A stretch of 37,538 bases of DNA from contig DASYTI010000206.1 of the NCBI GenBank assembly GCA_036002485.1, positions 1-37,538 of the forward strand. Reading direction: 5' to 3'. Made by a program: the position numbers and the translations under genes. The notes below the pieces were generated by a model, which searched no databases, was not told where the DNA came from, and worked only from the letters and a program-made list of their open reading frames with translations. Below, in pieces: positions 8,277-15,610 of the stretch. Source of the DNA: Candidatus Methylomirabilota bacterium (lineage in GTDB: Bacteria > Methylomirabilota > Methylomirabilia > Rokubacteriales > CSP1-6). Numbering within the stretch: the first letter of the stretch is position 1; every line of letters starts with the position of its first letter.

Positions 8277-8669
8277 TCAGCCGGGCAGGACGGCGACCGC
8301 GGAGATCTCGATGACGGCGCCTTCGCGCAGCAGGCCCTTGACGATGACACCCGTGGCCGTCGGGTAGCGGCCCTTGAAGAGCTCGCGCCGCACGCCCGCC
8401 GTCCGCGCGTAGTTCTCGGTGGTGGTGATGTAGTCCGTGGTCTGCACGATGTGCTCGAGTCCGCCGCCCGCCGCCTCGAGCAAGCGCTCGAACTTCCGGA
8501 AGATGACGCGCGTCTGCTCCACGATGTCGCCGGGCGCCACCACCTGCCCACGCTCGTCGGTGGCGGTAGCTCCCGAGAGAAAGAGAAGATTGCCCGCGCG
8601 CACCGCCGGGGAAAACGTATAGCGCTCCGGCCACGGAGTGGGCCCCGTGATCACCTCGAAGGTGGTCAT
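8277..8669 (-). CDS. RidA/YjgF/UK114 family protein
   Basis: A 130-residue Rid-family protein, the standard length for these trimeric proteins. Marks include 'NLLFLSGATATDERGQVV' near 27-44, 'VQTTDYITTTENYARTAGV' near 75-93 and the closing 'GAVIEISAVAVLPG'. Aligning the C-terminal strand places Leu114 where enamine/imine deaminases of the RidA class have their catalytic Arg105, so this copy probably belongs to one of the other Rid subfamilies and need not be a 2-aminoacrylate deaminase. Its ATG (8667-8669) overlaps the TGA of the upstream acyl-CoA ligase in an ATGA, so it is the third gene of a coupled MaoC-ligase-Rid operon. Its role is probably in the same catabolic route, on an unknown intermediate. 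Confidence 0.9.
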   Translation of the reverse strand: MTTFEVITGPTPWPERYTFSPAVRAGNLLFLSGATATDERGQVVAPGDIVEQTRVIFRKFERLLEAAGGGLEHIVQTTDYITTTENYARTAGVRRELFKGRYPTATGVIVKGLLREGAVIEISAVAVLPG

Positions 8670-10321
8670 GCTCGCTCCTTGGCGTGCGCGGGCGACGTGG
8701 GCCGGCGCAGCAGAAAGCGCTGGATCTTTCCCGTCTCCGTCTTGGGCAGCTCCGTCAGAAACTCGACCTCGCGCGGGTACTGGTGCCTTCCCACCCGGGT
8801 CTTGACGATCTCGACGATCTCCTCCGTGAGCCCGGGATACGACCGTCCTCCGGGCTTCAGGACCACGAACGCCGCGACGATCTGTCCTCGCAGCGGATCC
8901 GGCCGGCCCACCACCGCCGCCTCCGCGACGGCAGGGTGGAGAAGAATGGCGCTCTCGACCTCGAAGGGCCCGATCCGGTAGCCCGCGCTCTTGATCACAT
9001 CGTCAGCTCGGCCTTCGAACCAGAAGTATCCGTCGCCATCGCGTCGACCGAGATCGCCGATGGTCATCCACCCGCCCCGATGAGCTTCGCGCCACCGCGC
9101 CTCGTCTCGCCAATAGCCGAGAGCGTAGTACCCTTGGGGATCCTGGCGCATGGCGATATGCCCGACTTCCCCTCGCGCGACCTCGCGACCTTCGTCATCC
9201 ACGATGGCCATCGTGCATCCGGGAAACGGGAGACCCATGGAGCCGGGCCGCACTTCCATCTCGAGCGCGCTGCCGTTGCCGATGGGGAGGCCGAACTCGC
9301 TTGCGCCGTAGTGGTCCATCACGGTGACGTTCCAGCGGTCCTGGAAGAAGCGCACCACCTCCGCGTTGAGGGGCTCCCCGCAGCTGCTGACCCGACGCAA
9401 ACGGACGGGTGCGCGTCGGAGACAATCCGGGGGAAGCGCCATGATGCCGCGGAGCACGGTCGGTGTGGTGGCGAGGTTGGTGACACCGTCGCGGGATAGA
9501 CGCTCGAGGCAATACTCGGGCGAGGGCGGCCCCTCGTGGCACGACACGGTGGTACCCATGGCCAGGGCAACCATGTAGCAGACGAGGCCGTAACCCCAGC
9601 CTGGATCGCCGGTCGGCCAGAAGACGTCGTCTGGACGAAGGTCAACGCCGTAGAGCATCCACGGATGCACCGCGGCCACGAAATTGGCGGCGATCTGCAC
9701 CCCTTTGGGAGCGCCCGTGGAGCCGGAGGTGTAGAGCAGGACGGCGGGATCGTCCCGTCGACGCACCACGGGTGCCACGCGATCGGGCGGTCCCCCCACG
9801 GCGGCCCCGAAGCTCACATCTCCCTCCGGGAGCGGGGCGCGGCCGGCGATGGTGACGATGGGGGCGCCGCCCGGCAGCGGCGCCGGCACGCGCGGTCGGT
9901 GTTCCCACTGCGTGCACAGGACCTTAGCCTCGCTGTGCCTCACCCGGAACTCGATGGCGTCGGCGCCGAAGCCGGTGAAGATCGGGACGTAGACTCCGCC
10001 AGCCTTCCACGTGCCGAGTATGACGGCGATCGTCTCGGAGATGCGAGGCAAGAAGCCGGCCACGCGATCCCCCTCGCCCACGCCGTGAGCGCGAAGCCAG
10101 CCGCAGAAGCGCGAGCTGAGCTGGCTGAGCTCCTCGAAGGAGCAGGTTCGCGAGGCGCCGTCCTTGCCGTGCCAGCGCAGGGCGGGGCGGCTCGCGCCCA
10201 CGTGGCGATCCACAATGGTCCCGGCGAGATCGATAGGAGCAGAGGGCTCCCACTCGAGCGATCGAAACGTGTCACTCCAGCGGAACCCTCGACATGCCTC
10301 GAGGTAGCTCGGGCGCCTCAT
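8666..10321 (-). CDS. Acyl-CoA synthetase (AMP-forming)
   Basis: A 551-residue ANL-superfamily ligase, nearer to acetyl/propionyl and medium-chain or aryl acyl-CoA synthetases than to the CaiC-like enzyme at 4073. Motifs are the P-loop 'LLYTSGSTGAPKG' at about 195-207, 'MDHYGASEFGLPIG' (A5), 'GGWMTIGDLGRRDGDGYFWFEGRADDVIKSAGYRIGP' region (A7-A8, about residues 425-460) and the catalytic Lys near the C-terminus in 'LPKTETGKIQR'. It would activate a carboxylic acid to its CoA ester. Both ends overlap neighbours by ATGA: its ATG with the stop of the MaoC gene, and its stop with the start of the Rid gene. This indicates stoichiometric, coupled translation of the three genes. Confidence 0.9.
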   Translation of the reverse strand: MRRPSYLEACRGFRWSDTFRSLEWEPSAPIDLAGTIVDRHVGASRPALRWHGKDGASRTCSFEELSQLSSRFCGWLRAHGVGEGDRVAGFLPRISETIAVILGTWKAGGVYVPIFTGFGADAIEFRVRHSEAKVLCTQWEHRPRVPAPLPGGAPIVTIAGRAPLPEGDVSFGAAVGGPPDRVAPVVRRRDDPAVLLYTSGSTGAPKGVQIAANFVAAVHPWMLYGVDLRPDDVFWPTGDPGWGYGLVCYMVALAMGTTVSCHEGPPSPEYCLERLSRDGVTNLATTPTVLRGIMALPPDCLRRAPVRLRRVSSCGEPLNAEVVRFFQDRWNVTVMDHYGASEFGLPIGNGSALEMEVRPGSMGLPFPGCTMAIVDDEGREVARGEVGHIAMRQDPQGYYALGYWRDEARWREAHRGGWMTIGDLGRRDGDGYFWFEGRADDVIKSAGYRIGPFEVESAILLHPAVAEAAVVGRPDPLRGQIVAAFVVLKPGGRSYPGLTEEIVEIVKTRVGRHQYPREVEFLTELPKTETGKIQRFLLRRPTSPAHAKERA

Positions 10322-10764
10322 CGGCAGCGCAAGAGATACACGTGGTGGCCCTCGAGCACGGTCTCGCTCTTCTGGTTCACCATGGCAATCCGCAGGCGCA
10401 GGATCCCGCGCTCCCCCTTGCGCTCGAGGGCGGCCACCTCGAACTCTGCGTGCACGGTGTCATTGAGGAGAACCGGCTTGAGGAAGCGACAGCCCTGCTC
10501 CAGGAAGGCGATCATCGAGGCTTCGAGACGCGGGGACATCGGTGAGCCGCCCAGCGCCGACATGGCCATGACCAGGAGCCCGTGGGCTACCCGGGCGCCG
10601 AAGCGCGTCCGGCTCGCGTACTCCTCGTCGTAGTGGAGCGGGTGGTTGTCCCCCGTCAGGCCAGAGAAGAGGAGAAAGTGGGCGTCACCCAGCGTGCGGG
10701 CGGGGCTGCGGAAGCGATCGCCGAGCTCGAAGTCGTCGAAGTAGAGCTGCCCGTCCTGGTCCAT
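10318..10764 (-). CDS. MaoC-like hot-dog dehydratase
   Basis: A 148-residue single hot-dog-fold protein of the MaoC/R-hydratase group, which hydrates or dehydrates enoyl-CoA or related thioesters. The hydratase signature is visible as 'FSGLTGDNHPLHYDEEYA' near residues 35-52 with the catalytic Asp/His pair, followed by 'ARVAHGLLVMAMSALG'. It is the first gene of a - strand operon. Its stop overlaps the start of the acyl-CoA ligase (ATGA), which suggests that the CoA ester made by the ligase is a relative of this enzyme's substrate. It is divergent from the M20 gene, with a gap of about 75 nt that must hold the promoters for both directions; no clear boxes were identified there. Confidence 0.9.
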   Translation of the reverse strand: MDQDGQLYFDDFELGDRFRSPARTLGDAHFLLFSGLTGDNHPLHYDEEYASRTRFGARVAHGLLVMAMSALGGSPMSPRLEASMIAFLEQGCRFLKPVLLNDTVHAEFEVAALERKGERGILRLRIAMVNQKSETVLEGHHVYLLRCR

Positions 10765-10840
10765 GGCTGCCCGGCCATTCTAGCAGGAAGCCGACGGCCA
10801 CTTGACCCCGCGCTCGTTTTTGCCGATGCTTCGGCCTGAG

Positions 10841-12061
10841 ATGGACATGGAGAAGCAGGCTCAGGCCGCAGCCGCCGCCGTCGACACTCGGGAGCTCGTC
10901 TCGCTCCTCCAGCAGATGGTGCGCATCCGCAGCTACTCCGCGGGCGGCGAAGAGGGCACCATCGCTCGCTTCATGCGTGACTATCTCGCCAAGCTCGGCC
11001 TCGAGGTCGAGCTCCAGGAAGTCCAGCCCGACCGCTTCAACTGCATCAGCCGGATGCCGGGGGCGGGCGGCGGCACCAGCCTCATGCTCAACGGCCATCT
11101 CGACACCAATCCCGCGGGCGAGGGCTGGACGAAGGATCCCTTGGGGGGCGACGTCGACGACGAATGCATCTACGGGATCGGCGTGTCCAACATGAAGGCC
11201 GCGGACGCGGCCTACGTGGCGGGGCTTCACGCGGTGCAGCGGGCGGGAATCCGGCTCCGGGGGGATGTGATCCTGGCCCACGTCGTCGGCGAGCTGCAGG
11301 GCGGCGTGGGCACGGTGCACATGCTCGAGCAGGGCGTCCGCGCCGACCGGTTCGTGGTGGGGGAGCCGACCGACAACTCGGCGCTCACCCTGCACGCGGG
11401 ATCGCTCGAGGCGGAGCTGACCGTGCACGGGCGAACGCGGCACCTCTCCAAGATGGAAGAAGGCGTCGACGCCATCGCCAAGATGTTCACGGTCATCCCC
11501 GCCCTCAACGCCATGTCTTTCTCGGGACCGGATCGGGCGGACTACCGGGGGCTCCGGCGCGTGGGCATCGGCGTCATCCGCGGCGGGCTCGGGCCCGAGT
11601 ACCAGGACTGGCGGCCCTCCCTCCTGGCTGATCGCTGCTCGATCAAGTTCTCCGCGCGCTACAGTCCGGGGCAGACGCCGGAGATGGTCGCCGAGGACAT
11701 TCGGGCGCTCATCGCGCGCATGCAGAAGGACGATCCCGATCTGGTGGCGGACGTGCGCCTGAACCAGAGCGGGCAGCGGATGCTCATGGGACCCTTCGAG
11801 GTCGCGCGGGACGCGGACATCGTGCAGACCGTCGCGCGCGCGCATCGGGAGGTCGTCGGGGAGGAGCCGAAGATCGGGGACGTGGCCCCATACAAGTTCT
11901 ACGGCACCGACGCCGCGCACCTGTCGCGGGCGGGAATGACGGGGCTGGTGTACGGGCCGGGAGGCAAGTACAACACCATGCCGGACGAGCGGGTGGAGCT
12001 ACGCGATCTCTTCAACGCGGCACGCGTGTACGCGCGCGTGATCGTGGAGACGTGCGCGTGA
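10841..12061 (+). CDS. M20-family hydrolase with altered metal site
   Basis: About 406 residues with the layout of ArgE/DapE/carboxypeptidase G2-type M20 proteins: catalytic domain, dimerisation insert around 180-290, and return to the catalytic domain. HxD is present (His86/Asp88 in 'NGHLDT'), as are Glu151 ('VVGEL', general-base position), Glu175 ('GEPT') and His201 ('TRHLS'). Three usual ligand positions differ: Asn117 replaces the bridging Asp ('GVSNMKA'), Leu152 replaces the second Glu of the EE pair, and Thr379 replaces the late His ('NTMPDE'). It may be a divergent subfamily with a one-metal site or a non-peptidase role. Start choice is uncertain: TTG 10802, ATG 10826, 10841 and 10847 are all in frame with no strong ribosome site. 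It lies 22 nt before a peptide-type binding protein, so it may process the imported ligand. Confidence 0.85.
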   Translation: MDMEKQAQAAAAAVDTRELVSLLQQMVRIRSYSAGGEEGTIARFMRDYLAKLGLEVELQEVQPDRFNCISRMPGAGGGTSLMLNGHLDTNPAGEGWTKDPLGGDVDDECIYGIGVSNMKAADAAYVAGLHAVQRAGIRLRGDVILAHVVGELQGGVGTVHMLEQGVRADRFVVGEPTDNSALTLHAGSLEAELTVHGRTRHLSKMEEGVDAIAKMFTVIPALNAMSFSGPDRADYRGLRRVGIGVIRGGLGPEYQDWRPSLLADRCSIKFSARYSPGQTPEMVAEDIRALIARMQKDDPDLVADVRLNQSGQRMLMGPFEVARDADIVQTVARAHREVVGEEPKIGDVAPYKFYGTDAAHLSRAGMTGLVYGPGGKYNTMPDERVELRDLFNAARVYARVIVETCA

Positions 12062-12083
12062 GATCTGAGGGGGAGGATCGACC

Positions 12084-13661
12084 ATGACCCATACTCGGCG
12101 TGACTTCCTTCGCCGCACGGCCATCGGCGCCGGCCTCGCGGCTCCCCTCGCGCAGACCCTGGCCCGTCCCTCCGTGGCGCGGGCCCAGGGCGACAAGCAC
12201 GGAGGCACCCTGCGCATCAGCGCTACCTTCGGGCTCAGCACCATCAACCCGGTGGCCCACATCAGCGGGGCGGAGTGGCTGGCCACGCGCTGGCTCTACA
12301 ACAACCTCACGCGGCTCAACATCAAGCGCGAGGTGGTGCCCGACCTCGCCGAGTCGTGGGCGGCCTCCGAGGGCGGGCGCGTGTGGACCTTCAAGATGCG
12401 GCGGGGAGTCCAGTTCCACATCGGACGTGAGGTCGTCGCGGACGACGCGGTGGCGACCATGCAGACCATCCTGGATCCCAAGACGGCCTCGCCGTACCGC
12501 GGCGAGATCGGCCCCATCGAACGCGTCGACGCCATCGACAAGTACACGGTGCGCTTCACGCTGCGGGCGCCCTTCGCCGACTTTCCCGCCATGATGACGC
12601 TGCCCGTCGCGCGCATCGTGGCCCGCGAGGGGCTGGCCGACCTCAAGGCGCTGGCCGCCAAGGAGTTCGGCTCGGGGCCCTTCCGGCTGCGCGAGTTCGT
12701 CCCGGGCGACCGCGTCACCGTGGAGCGCTTCCCGGGCTACTACCGCAGCGGGCTGCCCTACCTCGACGCGGTATCCCTCAAGATCTTCCCCGAGCCGACG
12801 ACCGAGCTGACGGCGTTCAAGGGGAAAGAGACGGACGTGATCTGGGACGTGAGTCCGGACCTGTTCTCACAGGTCGCGGGCACGCCCGGGGCGGACGCCA
12901 TGGCGGTGTCTGGCGGCACCTTCGCCAACGTGATCCTGCCGTCGGACAAGCCGCCCTTCAACGACAGCCGCGTGCGCGAGGCCATCAAGTACACCGTCGA
13001 TCGCGCGAAGATGCTGGCCGCCATCCATGGCACGCACGGCGAGCTCGCCAACGACCATCCCGTCTCCTCCGCGTACACCTTCTACTCGCAGCTGCCCCTG
13101 CGCACCCCCGATATCAACAAGGCGAAATCGCTCCTGCGCGAGGCCGGCCACGGGGGCGGGATCTCGTTCAAGATCTCCGTGGCGGGCTCGCCGCCCATCC
13201 GCGAGCAGGTGGCCGTCATCCTCAAGGAGATGGCGAAGCCGGCGGGCTTCAACATCGACGTCGAGGTGCTGCCCTATGACCGCTACCTCGCCCAGGTGTG
13301 GAACAAGGGGGTGCCCTACGTCGGCTTCTACGCCACGCGGCCCACCGCGGACACCATCCTCATGAAGCTCTACCATCCCAAGGAGGGGCTCGACGAGGGG
13401 CGGTGGGCGCCGTCGCACGCGGAGGCCGTGAAGATGCTCGAGCAGGCGCGCGAGACCCTGGATGTCGCGCAGCGGCGCCGGCTGTACGCGCAGTTCCAGA
13501 AGATCGCCCGCGACGACGGGCCGTTCATCATCCCCTTCTTCCGCAACGAGCTGAGCGGCAAGTGGGCCTACGTGCGGGATTTCCGGCTGAATCCGAGCAA
13601 TTTCGAGATGGACCTCGAGGAGGTCTGGCTCACCGCCGACGCGCCGCGGAAAAAGGCCTAG
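12084..13661 (+). CDS. ABC transporter substrate-binding protein, Tat-exported (SBP family 5)
   Basis: A 525-residue peptide/nickel-type solute-binding protein (DppA/OppA cluster). The N-terminus 'RRDFLRRTAIGAGLAA' with cleavage near 'ARAQG' is a twin-arginine signal, so it is probably folded before export. Family features are 'GGTLRIS', 'LYNNLTRLN', 'LAESW', 'TFKMRRGVQFH' and 'YPGYY'-like 'FPGYYRSGLPYLD' in the first 250 residues, and 'VREAIKYTVDRAKML' later. GGGGGAGG lies just before ATG 12084. The gene is followed by two hairpins and then the permease pair and fused ATPase, so it is the binding component of a complete importer. Its ligand is likely a short peptide or an amide-like molecule, in view of the M20 gene just before it (inference). 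Confidence 0.93.
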   Translation: MTHTRRDFLRRTAIGAGLAAPLAQTLARPSVARAQGDKHGGTLRISATFGLSTINPVAHISGAEWLATRWLYNNLTRLNIKREVVPDLAESWAASEGGRVWTFKMRRGVQFHIGREVVADDAVATMQTILDPKTASPYRGEIGPIERVDAIDKYTVRFTLRAPFADFPAMMTLPVARIVAREGLADLKALAAKEFGSGPFRLREFVPGDRVTVERFPGYYRSGLPYLDAVSLKIFPEPTTELTAFKGKETDVIWDVSPDLFSQVAGTPGADAMAVSGGTFANVILPSDKPPFNDSRVREAIKYTVDRAKMLAAIHGTHGELANDHPVSSAYTFYSQLPLRTPDINKAKSLLREAGHGGGISFKISVAGSPPIREQVAVILKEMAKPAGFNIDVEVLPYDRYLAQVWNKGVPYVGFYATRPTADTILMKLYHPKEGLDEGRWAPSHAEAVKMLEQARETLDVAQRRRLYAQFQKIARDDGPFIIPFFRNELSGKWAYVRDFRLNPSNFEMDLEEVWLTADAPRKKA

Positions 13662-13698
13662 CCTGGATTGTTCGCAAGACAACGCCACCCTCACCCTG

Positions 13699-13760
13699 CC
13701 CTCTCCCTCTCCGAGGGAGAGGGATTCATTTGATACCTCTCCCCCGCGGCGGGGGAGAGG
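13699..13760 (+). terminator. Double hairpin between binding protein and permease genes
   Basis: Two stems: 13699-13709 with 13713-13723 (11 bp, loop TCC, followed by ATTCATTTGAT), and 13736-13745 with 13751-13760 (10 bp, loop GCGGC). Placed between the binding protein and the permeases, they could attenuate the transcript so that the binding protein is made in excess, as is usual for ABC importers (inference). Confidence 0.55.
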
Positions 13761-13778
13761 GCAATTCGAGCTGAGTAG
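13761..13778. repeat. Short fragment related to the 17.7-kb foldback repeat
   Basis: GCAATTCGAGCTGAGTAG matches GCAGTTCGAGCTGAGCGG, part of the right arm of the 17668-17887 element, at 15 of 18 positions, in the same orientation. It directly follows the CCTCTCC stem, the same pairing of motifs seen at 8184-8261. Confidence 0.45.
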
Positions 13779-13841
13779 ACAAGGGGGAGGCCAGAATTGG
13801 GTGCGCGCGCTCTTGAATAGGTCGGGCTAGCCCGGGAGCTT

Positions 13842-14789
13842 GTGAGCTTCTACGTCGCTCGACGGGCGCTGTCGATCGCGCTCGTCCTCGTCCTCATCTC
13901 GCTGATCGTCTTCGTGGCCATCCACGTGCTGCCGGGAAGCGCGGCCACCCTCATCCTGGGCGAGTACGCCACCCCACAGAGCCTGCGCGCGCTCGAGCGC
14001 GAGATGGGCCTCGACCGCCCATTCGCCGTCCAGTACGTCGCGTGGATCGGGGGCGTGGTGACGGGCGACTGGGGCTATTCGCTCGCCATGAAGCAGCCCG
14101 TCACCGCGATCATCGGGCTGCGGCTGCGCAACTCCGCCCTGCTCGCCGGCTTCGCTCTCCTGGCCGTGGTCCTCGTCGCGATCCCCCTCGGCACCCTCGC
14201 CGCCCTCCGGCGCGGCCGCGCGCTCGACTTCGCGATCCTCACGGCCTCGTACGTCGGGATCTCCGTGCCCGAGTTCGTCACCGGCATGGTGCTCATTCTC
14301 GTGCTCGCGGGGCCGTCGCTTCATCTCTTTCCGACCGGCGACTACGCGCCCCTGGCCGCCGGGCTGCGCACGTGGCTCTCGCACCTGGTGCTACCGGCCC
14401 TGACCCTCACCCTCGTCCTGATCGCCCACGTGCTCCGCCAGACGCGCTCCGGGCTCGTGGAGGTCCTCCAGTCCGCCTACGTGAGAACGGCGCGGCTCAA
14501 GGGGGCGACCGAGCGCCGCGTCGTCGTGCGCCACGCCTTGCGGAACGGGCTCCTGCCCGCGGTGACGGTGATCGCCCTCGACCTCGGCTACCTCATGGGC
14601 GGCATCGTCGTGGTGGAGGAGGTGTTCGCGTATCCGGGGATGGGGCGGCTCATTCTCTACGCGATCCAGAACCGCGACGTGCCGCTCCTGCAGGTATCGA
14701 TCCTCATCGTCGCCGCCACCTACGCCTTCGCCAACTTCGCGGCGGACATGGCGTACGCGTGGCTCGATCCGCGGATCCGATTTCAATGA
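13842..14789 (+). CDS. ABC transporter permease (DppB/OppB type)
   Basis: A 315-residue inner-membrane permease of the peptide/nickel importer family with about six membrane segments; the first is 'ALSIALVLVLISLIVFVAIHV' region (residues about 8-28). The DppB-specific N-terminal part 'LPGSAATLILGEYATPQ' and 'LEREMGLDRPFAVQYV' is present, and the cytoplasmic loop that docks with the ATPase reads 'RLKGATERRVVVRHALRNG'. It starts at GTG 13842, with GGGAG only 3 nt before it. Its stop overlaps the start of the next permease (ATGA). It forms the membrane channel with the following gene. Confidence 0.93.
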   Translation: MSFYVARRALSIALVLVLISLIVFVAIHVLPGSAATLILGEYATPQSLRALEREMGLDRPFAVQYVAWIGGVVTGDWGYSLAMKQPVTAIIGLRLRNSALLAGFALLAVVLVAIPLGTLAALRRGRALDFAILTASYVGISVPEFVTGMVLILVLAGPSLHLFPTGDYAPLAAGLRTWLSHLVLPALTLTLVLIAHVLRQTRSGLVEVLQSAYVRTARLKGATERRVVVRHALRNGLLPAVTVIALDLGYLMGGIVVVEEVFAYPGMGRLILYAIQNRDVPLLQVSILIVAATYAFANFAADMAYAWLDPRIRFQ

Positions 14790-15610
14790 CCACCCTGGCG
14801 GGGGCTGTCCGCGCGAACCCGCCCCTGGCCATCGGCACCCTCATCCTCGCCTGCGTGCTCGCCCTCACCGTGCTCGCGCCCTTTCTCGCCCCGTACGGGG
14901 TGGCCGAGCAGAGCATTCTCGATCGCCTCCAGCGGCCAGGCGCGAGCCACCTGCTCGGCACCGATCAGTACGGCCGCGATCTCCTGACCCGCACGCTCTT
15001 CGGCGGGCGCACCGCGCTCTTCCTGGGACTGGGCGCCGTCGCCCTCGGCCTCCTCCTCGGCGTGCCCATCGGCCTGGCCAGCGGCTATGCGGGCGGGCGG
15101 ACCGACGAGGTGGTCATGCGCGTGGTCGACGCCTTCCTCTCCTTCCCCGCTCTCCTCATGGCCCTCATGATCGTCACCGCGCTCGGAGCCAGCACCGCGC
15201 ATGCGCTGCTCGCCATCGGCGTCGCCAATGCCCCCGGCATCGCTCGCATCGTGCGAAGTCAGACCCTGGCCGTGACGCACGAGGAATTCGTGGTGGCCGC
15301 ACGCGCCCAGGGCGATTCGCATGCCTACATCATGTTCGGCGAAATCCTGCCCAACCTCCTGCCCCCCATCGTGATCGAGGCGAGCATTCGCGTGGGCTTT
15401 GCCATCCTCGCTTCGGCCAGCCTGTCCTTCCTCGGCCTCGGCGTCCAGCCGCCCACGGCGGATTGGGGGTTGATGATCCGCGAGGCGCGCCAGCACATCT
15501 TTCTCTCACCCTGGCCGCTCCTCTGTCCCGGCCTCGCGCTCGCTCTGACCATCGTGGGCTTCAACCTCTTCGGCGACGGCGTTCGTGATCGCCTGGCCGG
15601 GCGTACGTGA
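14786..15610 (+). CDS. ABC transporter permease (DppC/OppC type)
   Basis: A 274-residue partner permease. It carries the N-terminal DppC pattern: one membrane segment ('LAIGTLILACVLALTVLAPF'), then the typical 'HLLGTDQYGRDLLTRTLFGGR' periplasmic segment near residues 53-73, and the binding-protein-dependent transport fold with the ATPase-contact loop 'AARAQGDSHAYIMFGEILP'. ATG 14786 overlaps the DppB-type stop by 4 nt, and its own TGA (15608-15610) overlaps the ATG of the fused ATPase gene by one base. The frame is open much further upstream, but only this start gives the conserved N-terminus. Confidence 0.93.
   Translation: MTTLAGAVRANPPLAIGTLILACVLALTVLAPFLAPYGVAEQSILDRLQRPGASHLLGTDQYGRDLLTRTLFGGRTALFLGLGAVALGLLLGVPIGLASGYAGGRTDEVVMRVVDAFLSFPALLMALMIVTALGASTAHALLAIGVANAPGIARIVRSQTLAVTHEEFVVAARAQGDSHAYIMFGEILPNLLPPIVIEASIRVGFAILASASLSFLGLGVQPPTADWGLMIREARQHIFLSPWPLLCPGLALALTIVGFNLFGDGVRDRLAGRT

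Noticed and set aside
13699-13760. CRISPR-like origin for the repeated CCCTCTCC stems
   Set aside because: Only single or paired hairpins are present, without regular spacing or spacers; they look like terminators or dispersed repeats.
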